Origin: an uncultured Burkholderiales bacterium
GTDB taxonomy: Bacteria > Pseudomonadota > Gammaproteobacteria > Burkholderiales > Burkholderiaceae
NCBI GenBank assembly: GCA_903845315.1
Contig: CAIMWY010000356.1
Coordinates: 1 to 8,237 of the forward strand
Reading direction: 5' to 3'
Length of the DNA stretch: 8,237 nt
Position numbers and translations under genes: made by a program
Shown here: positions 1-7,630 of the stretch, piece after piece
Numbering within the stretch: the first letter of the stretch is position 1
Layout: the number at the start of each line of letters is the position of its first letter
The notes under the pieces: generated by a model
What the model was told of the DNA's origin: nothing
What the model saw: only the letters and a program-made list of their open reading frames with translations
Database searches by the model: none

Positions 1-3000
1 CACACGACAAAATTGTGCGCAGCACCCATGGCGTCAATTGCACAGGATCTTGCTCTTGGAAAATTTATGTCAAAGGCGGCATCGTCACTTGGGAAACGCA
101 ACAAACTGATTACCCGCGTACACGTGCGGACTTGCCCAACCACGAACCGCGAGGCTGCGCTCGGGGCGCTTCTTACTCTTGGTATCTTTACAGTGCCAAT
201 CGTGTCAAGTACCCCATGATCCGTGCACGCTTGCTCAAGCACTGGCGTGCTGCATTGGCCGTGGCCAAGAGCCCGGTCGACGCTTGGTCCAGCATGGTGC
301 AAAACCCCGCTTCGCGCTTGGAGTGGCAATTACAACGCGGCCTGGGCGGCTTTGTTCGCAGCACTTGGGACGAAGTCAACCAGATCATTGCCAGCGCCAA
401 CGTCTACACCATCAAACAATATGGCGCAGACCGGATCATCGGCTTTTCACCCATTCCGGCCATGTCCATGGTTAGCTATGCCGCAGGCAGTCGCTATCTG
501 TCGTTGATCGGTGGCGTCTCTATGAGTTTTTACGACTGGTACTGCGATTTGCCGCCATCGAGCCCGCAGGTTTGGGGCGAGCAAACTGACGTGCCTGAAT
601 CAGCAGATTGGTACAACTCCACTTACATCATTGCCTGGGGTTCGAACGTACCGCAAACACGAACACCGGATGCCCATTTTTTCACCGAGGTGCGTTACAA
701 AGGCGCTAAGACCGTTGCCATCACACCCGACTATGCAGAGATCAGCAAGTTGGCGGACTTATGGATGCACCCCAAGCAAGGCACAGATGCGGCGATTGCA
801 ATGGCCATGGGCCATGTGATTCTCAAGGAGTTTTACTTTGACAAGCGCAGTGCTTACTTTGATGACTATGTCCGTCGCTACACCGACATGCCCAATCTGG
901 TGCAACTTGAAGAACGTACGCTGGCGGATGGACGCAAGGTCATGGTGCCCGGGCGTTACCTCAAGGCCAGTGACTTCAATGGCAAGCTCGGACAAGACAA
1001 CAACCCTGAGTGGAAAACTGTGGCCTTGGATCAGAACGATCGTTTGGTCTTACCTAATGGTTCCATCGGATTTCGCTGGGGAGCTGAAGGACGCAGCGAT
1101 ACAGGTAAGTGGAACCTAGAAAACAAAGAGGCGCGAGGAGACAACGACGTCAAGCTCAAGTTGAGCTTGATGGACGACGAGGGCCGTGACTACGAAGTCG
1201 GGGAGGTGGCATTCCCATATTTCGGGGGCATCGATACCCCCAGTTTCAGTGCGAACAAGCAAGCCAGCGCGGTGGACGATGTGTTGGTGCGTAAAGTCCC
1301 GGTGCGTCGCATCAAGCTCGGCAAAGCGGGTGAAGAGAGATATACATGGGTTGCCACGGTGTTTGATTTGACTGCAGCCAACTATGGTGTTGCCCGAGGT
1401 TTGGCAGGTGAGATAGCCGCGAGCAGCTATGACGACGACACCCCTTACACCCCCGCGTGGCAAGAAAAAATCACCGGCGTCAAACGCGACCAGGTGATTG
1501 CTGTGGCGCGTCAATTTGCTGACAACGCCGACAAAACCCATGGCAAGTCGATGGTCATCATCGGTGCGGCCATGAACCACTGGTACCACAGCGACATGAA
1601 CTACCGCGGCATCATCAATATGCTGATGATGTGCGGCTGCATTGGTCAAAGCGGCGGTGGCTGGGCGCATTATGTGGGGCAGGAAAAATTGCGCCCTCAA
1701 ACAGGCTGGACAGCGCTGGCTTTTGCCCTGGATTGGGTTCGCCCGCCGCGTCAGATGAACAGCACCAGCTTCTTTTATGCGCACACCGATCAGTGGCGCT
1801 ATGAGCGCTTGGGGGTGGAAGAAATTCTCTCCCCCTTGGCGGACAAGGCCAAGTTTGGAGGCAGCATGATTGACTACAACGTGCGTGCAGAGCGTATGGG
1901 CTGGTTGCCCAGTGCGCCGCAGTTGCAAACCAATCCCATGCAAGTGGTCAAAGATGCGCACGCTCAAGGACTGGCGCCGAAAGACTATGCAGTCAAGGCC
2001 TTGAAAGACGGCAGCCTCAAGATGAGTTGCGAAGACCCAGATCACCCCTTGAACTGGCCACGTAATATGTTTGTCTGGCGTTCCAATATTCTTGGGTCTT
2101 CAGGTAAAGGTCACGAATATTTTCTCAAGCATCTGTTGGGTACCTCGCATGGTGTTCAGGGGAAAGATTTAGGGGCTGAAGACGCCAAGCCGACCGAGGT
2201 TCAATGGCATGACAAAGCGCCAGAAGGTAAGTTGGACTTGCTGGTGACGCTCGACTTTCGCATGAGCACCACCTGTTTGTATTCAGACATCGTGTTGCCC
2301 ACTGCCACTTGGTACGAGAAGAACGACCTCAATACCAGCGACATGCATCCCTTCATTCACCCCCTGTCGACTGCGGTCGATCCAGCTTGGCAAAGCAAGA
2401 GCGATTGGGACATTTACAAAGGCTTTGCCAAAGCCTTCAGCGAAGTGTGCGTGGGCCACTTAGGGGTGGAACAGGAGTTGATGCTCACCCCCCTCATGCA
2501 CGACACGCCGGCTGAATTGGCCCAGGCTTTCGATGTGCAGGAGTGGAAGAAAGGCGAATGCGAATTGATCCCGGGCGTCACGGCGCCGCAGATCACAGTG
2601 GTCGAGCGCGATTACCCTAATACCTTTAAGCGCTTCACCGCTTTAGGTCCTCTGATGGAAAAAATCGGTAACGGTGGCAAAGGGATTGGTTGGAACACCT
2701 CGGATGAAGTTCACCAATTGGCTGAGCTCAATGGCCGGGTGAAAGCTGCGGGCGTGACACATGGCATGCCCAGCATCAATACCGACATCGATGCCTGTGA
2801 GGTAGTGCTGCAACTCGCCCCCGAAACCAATGGTCATGTCGCTGTCAAAGCTTGGGAGGCGCTGGGCAAGATCACGGGACGCGACCACACCCATTTGGCC
2901 TTGCATCGCGAAGACGAAAAAATTCGTTTCCGCGACATCCAGGCCCAACCCCGCAAGATCATCAGCTCACCCACCTGGTCAGGTCTTGAGAGCGAAAAGG

Positions 3001-3674
3001 TGTCTTACAACGCGGGTTACACCAATGTGCATGAGTACATCCCATGGCGCACTTTGACAGGTCGACAGCAGTTCTATCTGGACCATCCTTGGATGCTGGC
3101 CTTTGGCGAAGGCATGACAACCTACCGCCCACCCGTTGACCTCAAAACCATCGACGAGATGATCGATCGCCGTCCCAACGGCAACAAAGAAATTTCACTC
3201 AATTTCATCACACCACATCAGAAGTGGGGTATTCATAGCACCTACAGCGACAACCTACATATGTTGACCCTCAACCGGGGTGGACCGGTCATTTGGCTCA
3301 GCGAGGACGATGCTCGCAGTGCAGGCATTGTGGACAACGATTGGGTGGAGTTATTCAATACCAATGGGGCCATTGCTGCACGTGCCGTGGTCAGCCAGCG
3401 GGTCAACCCTGGCATGGTGATGATGTACCACGCACAGGAGAAAACTATCAACACACCAGGTTCTGAGATTACAGGTATTCGGGGTGGCATCCATAACTCT
3501 GTCACGCGTATCGTGATCAAGCCTACCCACATGATTGGGGGGTATGCGCAGTTCAGCTACGGCTTTAACTACTACGGAACCATCGGCACCAACCGCGATG
3601 AATTTGTGGTGGTGCGCAAGATGAGAAATGTTGATTGGCTCGATGGCGAAGCGCTTGCAACTGTGCAAGCTTGA
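1..3674 (+). CDS. narG: Respiratory nitrate reductase alpha subunit NarG (5'-truncated by window edge)
   Basis: Catalytic subunit of the membrane-bound nitrate reductase; reduces nitrate to nitrite at a Mo-bisMGD centre on the cytoplasmic side. The reading frame is already open at the window edge: the first full codon (base 3) reads HDKIVRSTHG, matching E. coli NarG from about residue 42, so roughly 41 N-terminal residues lie outside and the GTG at 15 is an internal Val, not a start. The FS0 cluster ligands are visible as His (27-29) and Cys (39-41, 51-53, 156-158). The Mo-ligand Asp (E. coli Asp222) is the D of WYCDLPP at 546-548. Other hallmarks are TWGEQ-like VWGEQTDVPESADWYN, NADKTHG, GQSGGGWAHYVGQEKLRPQTGW, PTATWYEK and the C-terminal THMIGGYAQ...DEFVVVRKM. 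With the missing residues it would be about 1260 aa, slightly longer than E. coli (1247), mostly from small insertions around 1090-1330. It ends in TGA 10 nt before narH. No frameshift seen. Confidence 0.98.
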   Translation, partial: HDKIVRSTHGVNCTGSCSWKIYVKGGIVTWETQQTDYPRTRADLPNHEPRGCARGASYSWYLYSANRVKYPMIRARLLKHWRAALAVAKSPVDAWSSMVQNPASRLEWQLQRGLGGFVRSTWDEVNQIIASANVYTIKQYGADRIIGFSPIPAMSMVSYAAGSRYLSLIGGVSMSFYDWYCDLPPSSPQVWGEQTDVPESADWYNSTYIIAWGSNVPQTRTPDAHFFTEVRYKGAKTVAITPDYAEISKLADLWMHPKQGTDAAIAMAMGHVILKEFYFDKRSAYFDDYVRRYTDMPNLVQLEERTLADGRKVMVPGRYLKASDFNGKLGQDNNPEWKTVALDQNDRLVLPNGSIGFRWGAEGRSDTGKWNLENKEARGDNDVKLKLSLMDDEGRDYEVGEVAFPYFGGIDTPSFSANKQASAVDDVLVRKVPVRRIKLGKAGEERYTWVATVFDLTAANYGVARGLAGEIAASSYDDDTPYTPAWQEKITGVKRDQVIAVARQFADNADKTHGKSMVIIGAAMNHWYHSDMNYRGIINMLMMCGCIGQSGGGWAHYVGQEKLRPQTGWTALAFALDWVRPPRQMNSTSFFYAHTDQWRYERLGVEEILSPLADKAKFGGSMIDYNVRAERMGWLPSAPQLQTNPMQVVKDAHAQGLAPKDYAVKALKDGSLKMSCEDPDHPLNWPRNMFVWRSNILGSSGKGHEYFLKHLLGTSHGVQGKDLGAEDAKPTEVQWHDKAPEGKLDLLVTLDFRMSTTCLYSDIVLPTATWYEKNDLNTSDMHPFIHPLSTAVDPAWQSKSDWDIYKGFAKAFSEVCVGHLGVEQELMLTPLMHDTPAELAQAFDVQEWKKGECELIPGVTAPQITVVERDYPNTFKRFTALGPLMEKIGNGGKGIGWNTSDEVHQLAELNGRVKAAGVTHGMPSINTDIDACEVVLQLAPETNGHVAVKAWEALGKITGRDHTHLALHREDEKIRFRDIQAQPRKIISSPTWSGLESEKVSYNAGYTNVHEYIPWRTLTGRQQFYLDHPWMLAFGEGMTTYRPPVDLKTIDEMIDRRPNGNKEISLNFITPHQKWGIHSTYSDNLHMLTLNRGGPVIWLSEDDARSAGIVDNDWVELFNTNGAIAARAVVSQRVNPGMVMMYHAQEKTINTPGSEITGIRGGIHNSVTRIVIKPTHMIGGYAQFSYGFNYYGTIGTNRDEFVVVRKMRNVDWLDGEALATVQA

Positions 3675-3680
3675 AGGAGA
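3674..3680 (+). promoter_or_regulatory. Shine-Dalgarno of narH
   Basis: AAGGAGA overlaps the last base of the narG stop codon. GGAG ends 5 nt before the ATG at 3685. This site decides the narH start against the in-frame upstream ATG codons at 3628 and 3643, which lie inside narG and have no comparable site. Confidence 0.85.
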
Positions 3681-3684
3681 AAAA

Positions 3685-5217
3685 ATGAAAATTCGTGCAC
3701 AAATTGCCATGGTGCTCAATCTGGACAAATGCATCGGTTGCCACACATGTTCGGTCACTTGCAAAAACGTTTGGACCAGTCGTCCTGGGGTGGAATACGC
3801 TTGGTTCAATAACGTTGAAACCAAGCCCGGTATTGGCTACCCCAAAGAATGGGAGAACCAATCCAAATGGAATGGAGGCTGGACGCGCAAGACCGATGGT
3901 TCGATCGAGCCTAAGCAGGGCGGTAAGTGGAAGCTGCTGATGAGGCTGTTTGCCAATCCCAATATGCCTCAGATTGACGACTACTACGAGCCCTTTACCT
4001 ACGATTACGGGCACTTGCAAGGAGCGCCAGAGTCAAAAGCGACTCCCACAGCACGGCCTCGTAGTTTGATCACGGGCCAGCGCATGCAGAAAATTGAATG
4101 GGGACCCAACTGGGAAGAAATCTTAGGTGGTGAGTTCAGTAAACGCAGCAAAGACGCTAACCTCGCCAACTTCGAACAAGTGCAAAAAGACATGGTGGGA
4201 CAGTTTGAAAACACCTTCATGATGTATCTGCCGCGCTTGTGTGAACACTGCTTGAACCCCACCTGTGTGGCGTCGTGTCCGTCCGGCTCGATTTACAAGC
4301 GCGAGGACGACGGTATTGTGCTGATCGATCAGGACAAGTGTCGCGGTTGGCGCATGTGTGTGAGTGGCTGTCCCTACAAGAAAATTTATTACAACTGGGA
4401 AAGCGGCAAAGCTGAAAAGTGTATTTTTTGTTTTCCCCGCATTGAGGCGGGTCAACCCACGGTGTGCTCTGAGACCTGTGTGGGTCGCATTCGCTACTTG
4501 GGCGTGGTCTTGTACGACGCAGACCGCATTGCAGAAGCCGCCAGCACTGAAAACGAGAAGGACCTCTATCAGGCACAACTCGATATCTTTCTCAACCCTC
4601 ATGATCCGAAGGTGATCGAGCAGGCACGCGCGGATGGCATCCCTGAGTCGTGGTTGGAAGGTGCCCGCAACAGTCCGGTGTACAAAATGGCCATTGACTG
4701 GAAGGTGGCGCTACCCCTGCATCCCGAATACCGCACCTTGCCGATGGTTTGGTATGTGCCCCCACTCTCGCCCATCACGGCGGCGGTCAACGCCGGGCAT
4801 ATGGGCATGAACGGTGAATTGCCAGACGTCACGCAAATGCGCATCCCGGTTCAGTACCTGGCCAATTTATTGACCGCTGGTGATATTGCCCCTGTGACGC
4901 GCGCCTTACAGCGGATGCTGGCGATGCGCGCATTTCAACGCGGCAAACATGTCGATGGGGTTGAAAACCATGCGGTGCTCGATCAAACCGGTTTGACGGT
5001 GGCTCAGGTGGAGGAGATGTACCACGTGATGGCGATTGCCAATTACGAAGACCGTTTTGTGATTCCCAGTTCACACCGTGAATACGCCGAGAACACCTTT
5101 GACCTGAGGGGAGGGTGCGGATTTTCGTTTGGCAATGGTTGCTCAGATGGACAGTCCGAAGCCAGTTTGTTTGGTGGCGATAAGCGTCGCACGATTCCGA
5201 TCCAACCCGTTGTTTGA
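3685..5217 (+). CDS. narH: Respiratory nitrate reductase beta (iron-sulfur) subunit NarH
   Basis: Electron-transfer subunit carrying three [4Fe-4S] and one [3Fe-4S] cluster between NarI haem and NarG FS0; cytoplasmic, membrane-attached through NarI. The start at 3685 gives 510 aa (E. coli 512) beginning MKIRAQIAMVLNLDKC, and follows a strong ribosome site. All ligands are found: Cys16, 19, 22 and 26; Cys186, 189, 194 and 198; Cys219, 225 and 229; Cys246, 249, 261 and 265. Trp222 in CRGWRMC occupies the place of a fourth ligand, the known reason one cluster is [3Fe-4S]. By comparison with E. coli, FS1 would use 16/19/22/265, FS2 26/246/249/261, FS3 186/189/194/229 and FS4 198/219/225. Conserved blocks GPNWEE.LGGEF, ENTFMMYLPRLCEHC and HPEYRTLPMVWYVPPLSP are intact. 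The C-terminal tail (GCGFSFGNGCSDG...) is shorter and differs in sequence from E. coli, as is common. Confidence 0.98.
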   Translation: MKIRAQIAMVLNLDKCIGCHTCSVTCKNVWTSRPGVEYAWFNNVETKPGIGYPKEWENQSKWNGGWTRKTDGSIEPKQGGKWKLLMRLFANPNMPQIDDYYEPFTYDYGHLQGAPESKATPTARPRSLITGQRMQKIEWGPNWEEILGGEFSKRSKDANLANFEQVQKDMVGQFENTFMMYLPRLCEHCLNPTCVASCPSGSIYKREDDGIVLIDQDKCRGWRMCVSGCPYKKIYYNWESGKAEKCIFCFPRIEAGQPTVCSETCVGRIRYLGVVLYDADRIAEAASTENEKDLYQAQLDIFLNPHDPKVIEQARADGIPESWLEGARNSPVYKMAIDWKVALPLHPEYRTLPMVWYVPPLSPITAAVNAGHMGMNGELPDVTQMRIPVQYLANLLTAGDIAPVTRALQRMLAMRAFQRGKHVDGVENHAVLDQTGLTVAQVEEMYHVMAIANYEDRFVIPSSHREYAENTFDLRGGCGFSFGNGCSDGQSEASLFGGDKRRTIPIQPVV

Positions 5218-5229
5218 AGTGATCATGTC

Positions 5230-5910
5230 ATGAAACCTCTTCGTAACTCCCTGCGTGCATTGTCTCGGTTGCTGTCCTACCCCGATGTCGATTTACGTCA
5301 ACAATTCCCGATGTTGCTGTCTGCCTTCGAAGATGAAGCCGCTCTCAGTCAGGCACGCGGCAGCGAACTAAAAACCTTGGTCACGCATTTGCTGAATCTA
5401 GACCCCATGGATGCCCAAGCACGCTACGTGGAAACCTTTGATCGAGGGCGTGCGACTTGTCTGCACTTGTTTGAGCATGTGCACGGTGACTCACGCGATA
5501 GAGGACCGGCCATGGTTGACTTGGCGAAAACCTATGAGCAGTCAGGTTTGTTCCTCTCGCCCGATGAGTTGCCAGATCATTTGTGTGTGGTGTTGGAGTT
5601 TGCATCGACTCAAACTCCAGAAGTAGCCAAGGCCTTCTTGGGTGAAATGGCACACATTTTGAATGCTATCTTCAGTGCCTTGCTCAAACGCGAAAGTCCT
5701 TATGCCATGGTGCTTGCGGCTGTGATTGAGTTAGCTGGCCACAAAGCGCAAGCGGTCACCCTTGCGGCGGAAGAGTCGCTCGACGAGAGCTGGAGCGAGC
5801 CCGAAGCCTTTGATGGTTGCAGCACCCGCGGACAGGCGCGTCCTGGCGAGTCACAACCCATTCATTTCGTCAGAAAAACTTCAACCCAGACTCGGGGAGT
5901 TACCACATGA
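5230..5910 (+). CDS. narJ: Nitrate reductase molybdenum cofactor assembly chaperone NarJ
   Basis: Cytoplasmic redox-enzyme maturation protein of the TorD/DmsD/NarJ group. It binds the NarG N-terminus, keeps apo-NarGH off the membrane and assists cofactor insertion; it is not part of the final enzyme. The product is 226 aa (E. coli 236). The N-terminal LSRLLSYPD and the family signature LDPMDAQARYVETFDRGRAT followed by LHLFEHVHGDSRDRGPAMVDL (about residues 57-98) are clear, as is LPDHL (114-118). The protein is all-helical in character with an acidic stretch near residues 182-193 and a polar tail. The ATG at 5230 sits 12 nt after the narH stop and is preceded only by a weak purine site (GAAGTG, 5216-5221), so coupling to narH translation is likely. 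A nearby ATG at 5225 reads ATG-TCA-TGA and is not usable. The end overlaps narI by 4 nt. Confidence 0.96.
   Translation: MKPLRNSLRALSRLLSYPDVDLRQQFPMLLSAFEDEAALSQARGSELKTLVTHLLNLDPMDAQARYVETFDRGRATCLHLFEHVHGDSRDRGPAMVDLAKTYEQSGLFLSPDELPDHLCVVLEFASTQTPEVAKAFLGEMAHILNAIFSALLKRESPYAMVLAAVIELAGHKAQAVTLAAEESLDESWSEPEAFDGCSTRGQARPGESQPIHFVRKTSTQTRGVTT
5894..5899 (+). promoter_or_regulatory. Shine-Dalgarno of narI inside narJ
   Basis: GGGGAG lies within the last narJ codons, 7 nt before the ATG at 5907. It supports that start over the in-frame ATG at 5817, which would add 30 polar residues ahead of the conserved NarI N-terminus. Confidence 0.75.
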
Positions 5911-6626
5911 GTTACTTCGACTATTTTATTTTTGGCATTTATCCCTACATTGCCTTGAGTGTTTTTTTGCTTGGCAGTTTGATCCGATTTGACCGTGATC
6001 AGTACACCTGGAAGAGTGATTCCTCGCAGTTGCTGCGTGGTGGGCAACTGCGTTGGGGCAGCAATCTGTTTCATGTGGGTGTGTTGTTTTTGTTAGGTGG
6101 GCACAGCGTGGGCATGCTCACCCCGCACTTTGTCTACGAACACTTCATGACTGCTGGTGACAAGCAGATAGTGGCGATGATCTCTGGTGGCATTTTTGGC
6201 GTGATGGGGTTTGCGGGTGTGTGCATGCTGTTGCATCGCCGCTTGTTCGATGTCCGAATTCGTATCAACAGCAAGACCAGTGACATTGTTCTGTTGGTGT
6301 TGTTGTGGGTTCAATTTGCACTGGGTTTAGCCACCATTCCTTTGTCTGCGCAGCACCTCGATGGCAGCATGATGCTCAAACTCGCTGAATGGGCACAGCG
6401 GATCCTGACCTTTCGCGGCGATGCGGTAGAACTTCTGAGCGATGCCAGCTGGATTTTTAAAATCCACATGTTGTTGGGCATGAGCATCTTTTTCATCTTT
6501 CCGTTCACCCGCTTGGTTCATGTATGGAGCGGCTTTGGCACTTTGTCTTATTTGGCGCGACCCTATCAGTTGGTGCGCAGCCGGCGTGTGGGCATGGTGA
6601 CACAAGCGCCTTTGAGCCGCCGTTGA
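5907..6626 (+). CDS. narI: Respiratory nitrate reductase gamma subunit NarI (cytochrome b)
   Basis: Membrane anchor and quinol oxidase of the complex; two b-type haems carry electrons from the periplasmic side to NarH. The start in the ATGA overlap with narJ gives 239 aa (E. coli 225) with the expected N-terminus MSYFDYFIFGIYPYIAL. Five hydrophobic segments are seen at roughly residues 4-28, 52-74, 88-110, 125-146 and 182-205. The four haem ligands fall at the same numbers as in E. coli: His56, His66, His187 and His205. Other family motifs are GQLRWGSNLFHVG, GMLTPH, the PLSAQHLDGS periplasmic loop and FPFTRLVHVWS. The C-terminus runs about 14 residues past the E. coli end after YQLVRSRR (GMVTQAPLSRR), a polar, basic cytoplasmic tail. 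Membership of the operon, translationally coupled to narJ, is clear. Confidence 0.98.
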   Translation: MSYFDYFIFGIYPYIALSVFLLGSLIRFDRDQYTWKSDSSQLLRGGQLRWGSNLFHVGVLFLLGGHSVGMLTPHFVYEHFMTAGDKQIVAMISGGIFGVMGFAGVCMLLHRRLFDVRIRINSKTSDIVLLVLLWVQFALGLATIPLSAQHLDGSMMLKLAEWAQRILTFRGDAVELLSDASWIFKIHMLLGMSIFFIFPFTRLVHVWSGFGTLSYLARPYQLVRSRRVGMVTQAPLSRR

Positions 6627-6659
6627 AATTCGCAACAAGCTTTCCTACAGAGAAAAGAC

Positions 6660-7517
6660 ATGACCATGAATACCGCCAAGGATCCACACACTGCCACCTC
6701 CGACGGATCTTGCAGCAGCGCATGCAGTTGCCATGATCAAACCCCGATGGGGGTGGCAAGCATCAACGGCATTGTTTTGCAGACCGAGGAAAAGTCTTTG
6801 GACAGCGAGAGTCTGCGTGAGCGGGCCTTTGCCGAATTGCTGCGCCAAGAAGCCGTCAGGCTAGGACTGTTATCGCGCCATCTAGGCTTGCAGGCACCGA
6901 TCTTGACCCCAGAACAGCAAGAGATCATTGACGGCATGCTGGCGACCGAGGTGTCCAGCCCCGTTCCCACCTCCGAAGAGGCCCATCGTTTTTACGACGC
7001 GCACCACGCGCAGTTCACGCTTGGGCAGGCTAGTCGGGTACGGCATATTTTGTTTGCGGTGACGCCAGGCGTGAATGTGCAGGCACTGGCGCAACGCGCA
7101 GAAACTGCCTTGCTGGAGTTGTCAAATAAAGCCGCCGCGCCTGAGCGCTTTGCTCAATTGGCGAGTGAGCTGTCCAATTGCCCATCGGGCGGTCAAGGGG
7201 GCGACCTTGGTTGGCTGACACCCCAAGACTGTGCGCCTGAGTTTGCCAAGGAGTTGTTCTTTCACAACGAGTCCAGCCTGACAACGGGTTTGCGGTCACG
7301 TTTGGTTCATTCGCGCTTTGGTTTTCATATTGTTGATGTGATGGAGCTCAAGTCAGGGCATCTGCCCGACTTTGCGCAACTGTCATCGCAGATTGCCTCA
7401 AGTTTGCAATGGCAGTCGCGTGCGACAGCTCTGGGCCAATACATGCGCCGTTTGGTGGGCATGGCCCAAGTGTCGGGGATCGTGCTTGACGGGGAGGTAT
7501 CGCCCTTGGTGCAATGA
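6660..7517 (+). CDS. Parvulin-type (PpiC) peptidyl-prolyl cis-trans isomerase, nar-operon associated, cytoplasmic
   Basis: Predicted peptidyl-prolyl isomerase of 285 aa. An N-terminal helical region (about 45-120) precedes one parvulin domain (about 122-231) and a helical C-terminal tail. In the domain, VRHILF (His129), NCPSGGQGGDLGWLTPQD (Cys174, glycine-rich loop 177-185), PEFAKELF and FGFHIVDVMEL (His223) are visible. Cys174 lies where Pin1 and Par10 have their active-site cysteine. There is no signal peptide or membrane segment, unlike SurA or PrsA, so it should act in the cytoplasm. The N-terminus is Cys/His-rich (Cys18, 22, 24, His25), which could bind metal. The ATG at 6660 is preceded by a weak AGAG site (6649-6652); an ATG two codons downstream (6666) is the alternative. 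It begins 33 nt after narI with no terminator between. A parvulin follows narI in known operons, where help in folding or assembling the reductase is the usual inference. NifM-like proteins share the architecture. Confidence 0.9.
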   Translation: MTMNTAKDPHTATSDGSCSSACSCHDQTPMGVASINGIVLQTEEKSLDSESLRERAFAELLRQEAVRLGLLSRHLGLQAPILTPEQQEIIDGMLATEVSSPVPTSEEAHRFYDAHHAQFTLGQASRVRHILFAVTPGVNVQALAQRAETALLELSNKAAAPERFAQLASELSNCPSGGQGGDLGWLTPQDCAPEFAKELFFHNESSLTTGLRSRLVHSRFGFHIVDVMELKSGHLPDFAQLSSQIASSLQWQSRATALGQYMRRLVGMAQVSGIVLDGEVSPLVQ

Positions 7518-7630
7518 CGGAAATTTGTGCCAGCATCGCGATGGTTGCAAAGCGGTACCAGATCTTTTCCTACCTTGATAGCGCACGATGAACCAATCAT
7601 CACCGAACATTTTTCTACAAGCCACGTTCG
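7518..7630 (+). other. Intergenic gap with an imperfect inverted repeat
   Basis: This is the only gap above 35 nt in the window. It contains a perfect 10-base palindrome CATCGCGATG at 7534-7543, extended by partly matching arms to about 7525-7552 (mismatches at 7533/7544, 7531/7546 and 7527/7550). There is no T-run after it, so it is not a typical intrinsic terminator. No convincing -35/-10 pair and no FNR-like TTGAT-N4-ATCAA site were found. A 16-codon ATG frame at 7588-7638 overlaps the next start but lacks a ribosome site. Confidence 0.4.

Noticed and set aside
15..17. GTG as the narG start codon
   Set aside because: The frame is open upstream to the window edge and the upstream residues HDKI match NarG, so this is an internal Val codon.
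1116..2045. A 309-codon open frame on the minus strand inside narG
   Set aside because: Its codons are exactly back-to-back with narG codons, so its stops would need TTA, CTA or TCA in narG, which are rare in this coding style. It starts with GTG, resembles no protein I know, and covers a conserved part of NarG.
3630..3646. TTGAT-containing stretches as FNR sites (for example TTGATTGGCTCGAT)
   Set aside because: The second half-site ATCAA at the right spacing is missing, and they lie within coding sequence; none in the window fits the consensus.
3351..4020. Minus-strand open frames across the narG/narH junction
   Set aside because: They cover well-conserved NarG and NarH coding, lack family motifs, and are explained by codon bias on the sense strand.
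4123..4602. A 159-codon minus-strand frame opposite the narH cysteine motifs
   Set aside because: It is in the back-to-back frame with narH and is explained by the same codon bias; no recognisable product.
5221..5226. TGATCA-type palindrome between narH and narJ as a terminator or operator
   Set aside because: Too short, not followed by a T-run, and inside a 12-nt gap that serves narJ translation.
7534..7552. Intrinsic terminator after the parvulin gene
   Set aside because: The dyad has no loop of usual size, weak outer pairing and no following T-run.
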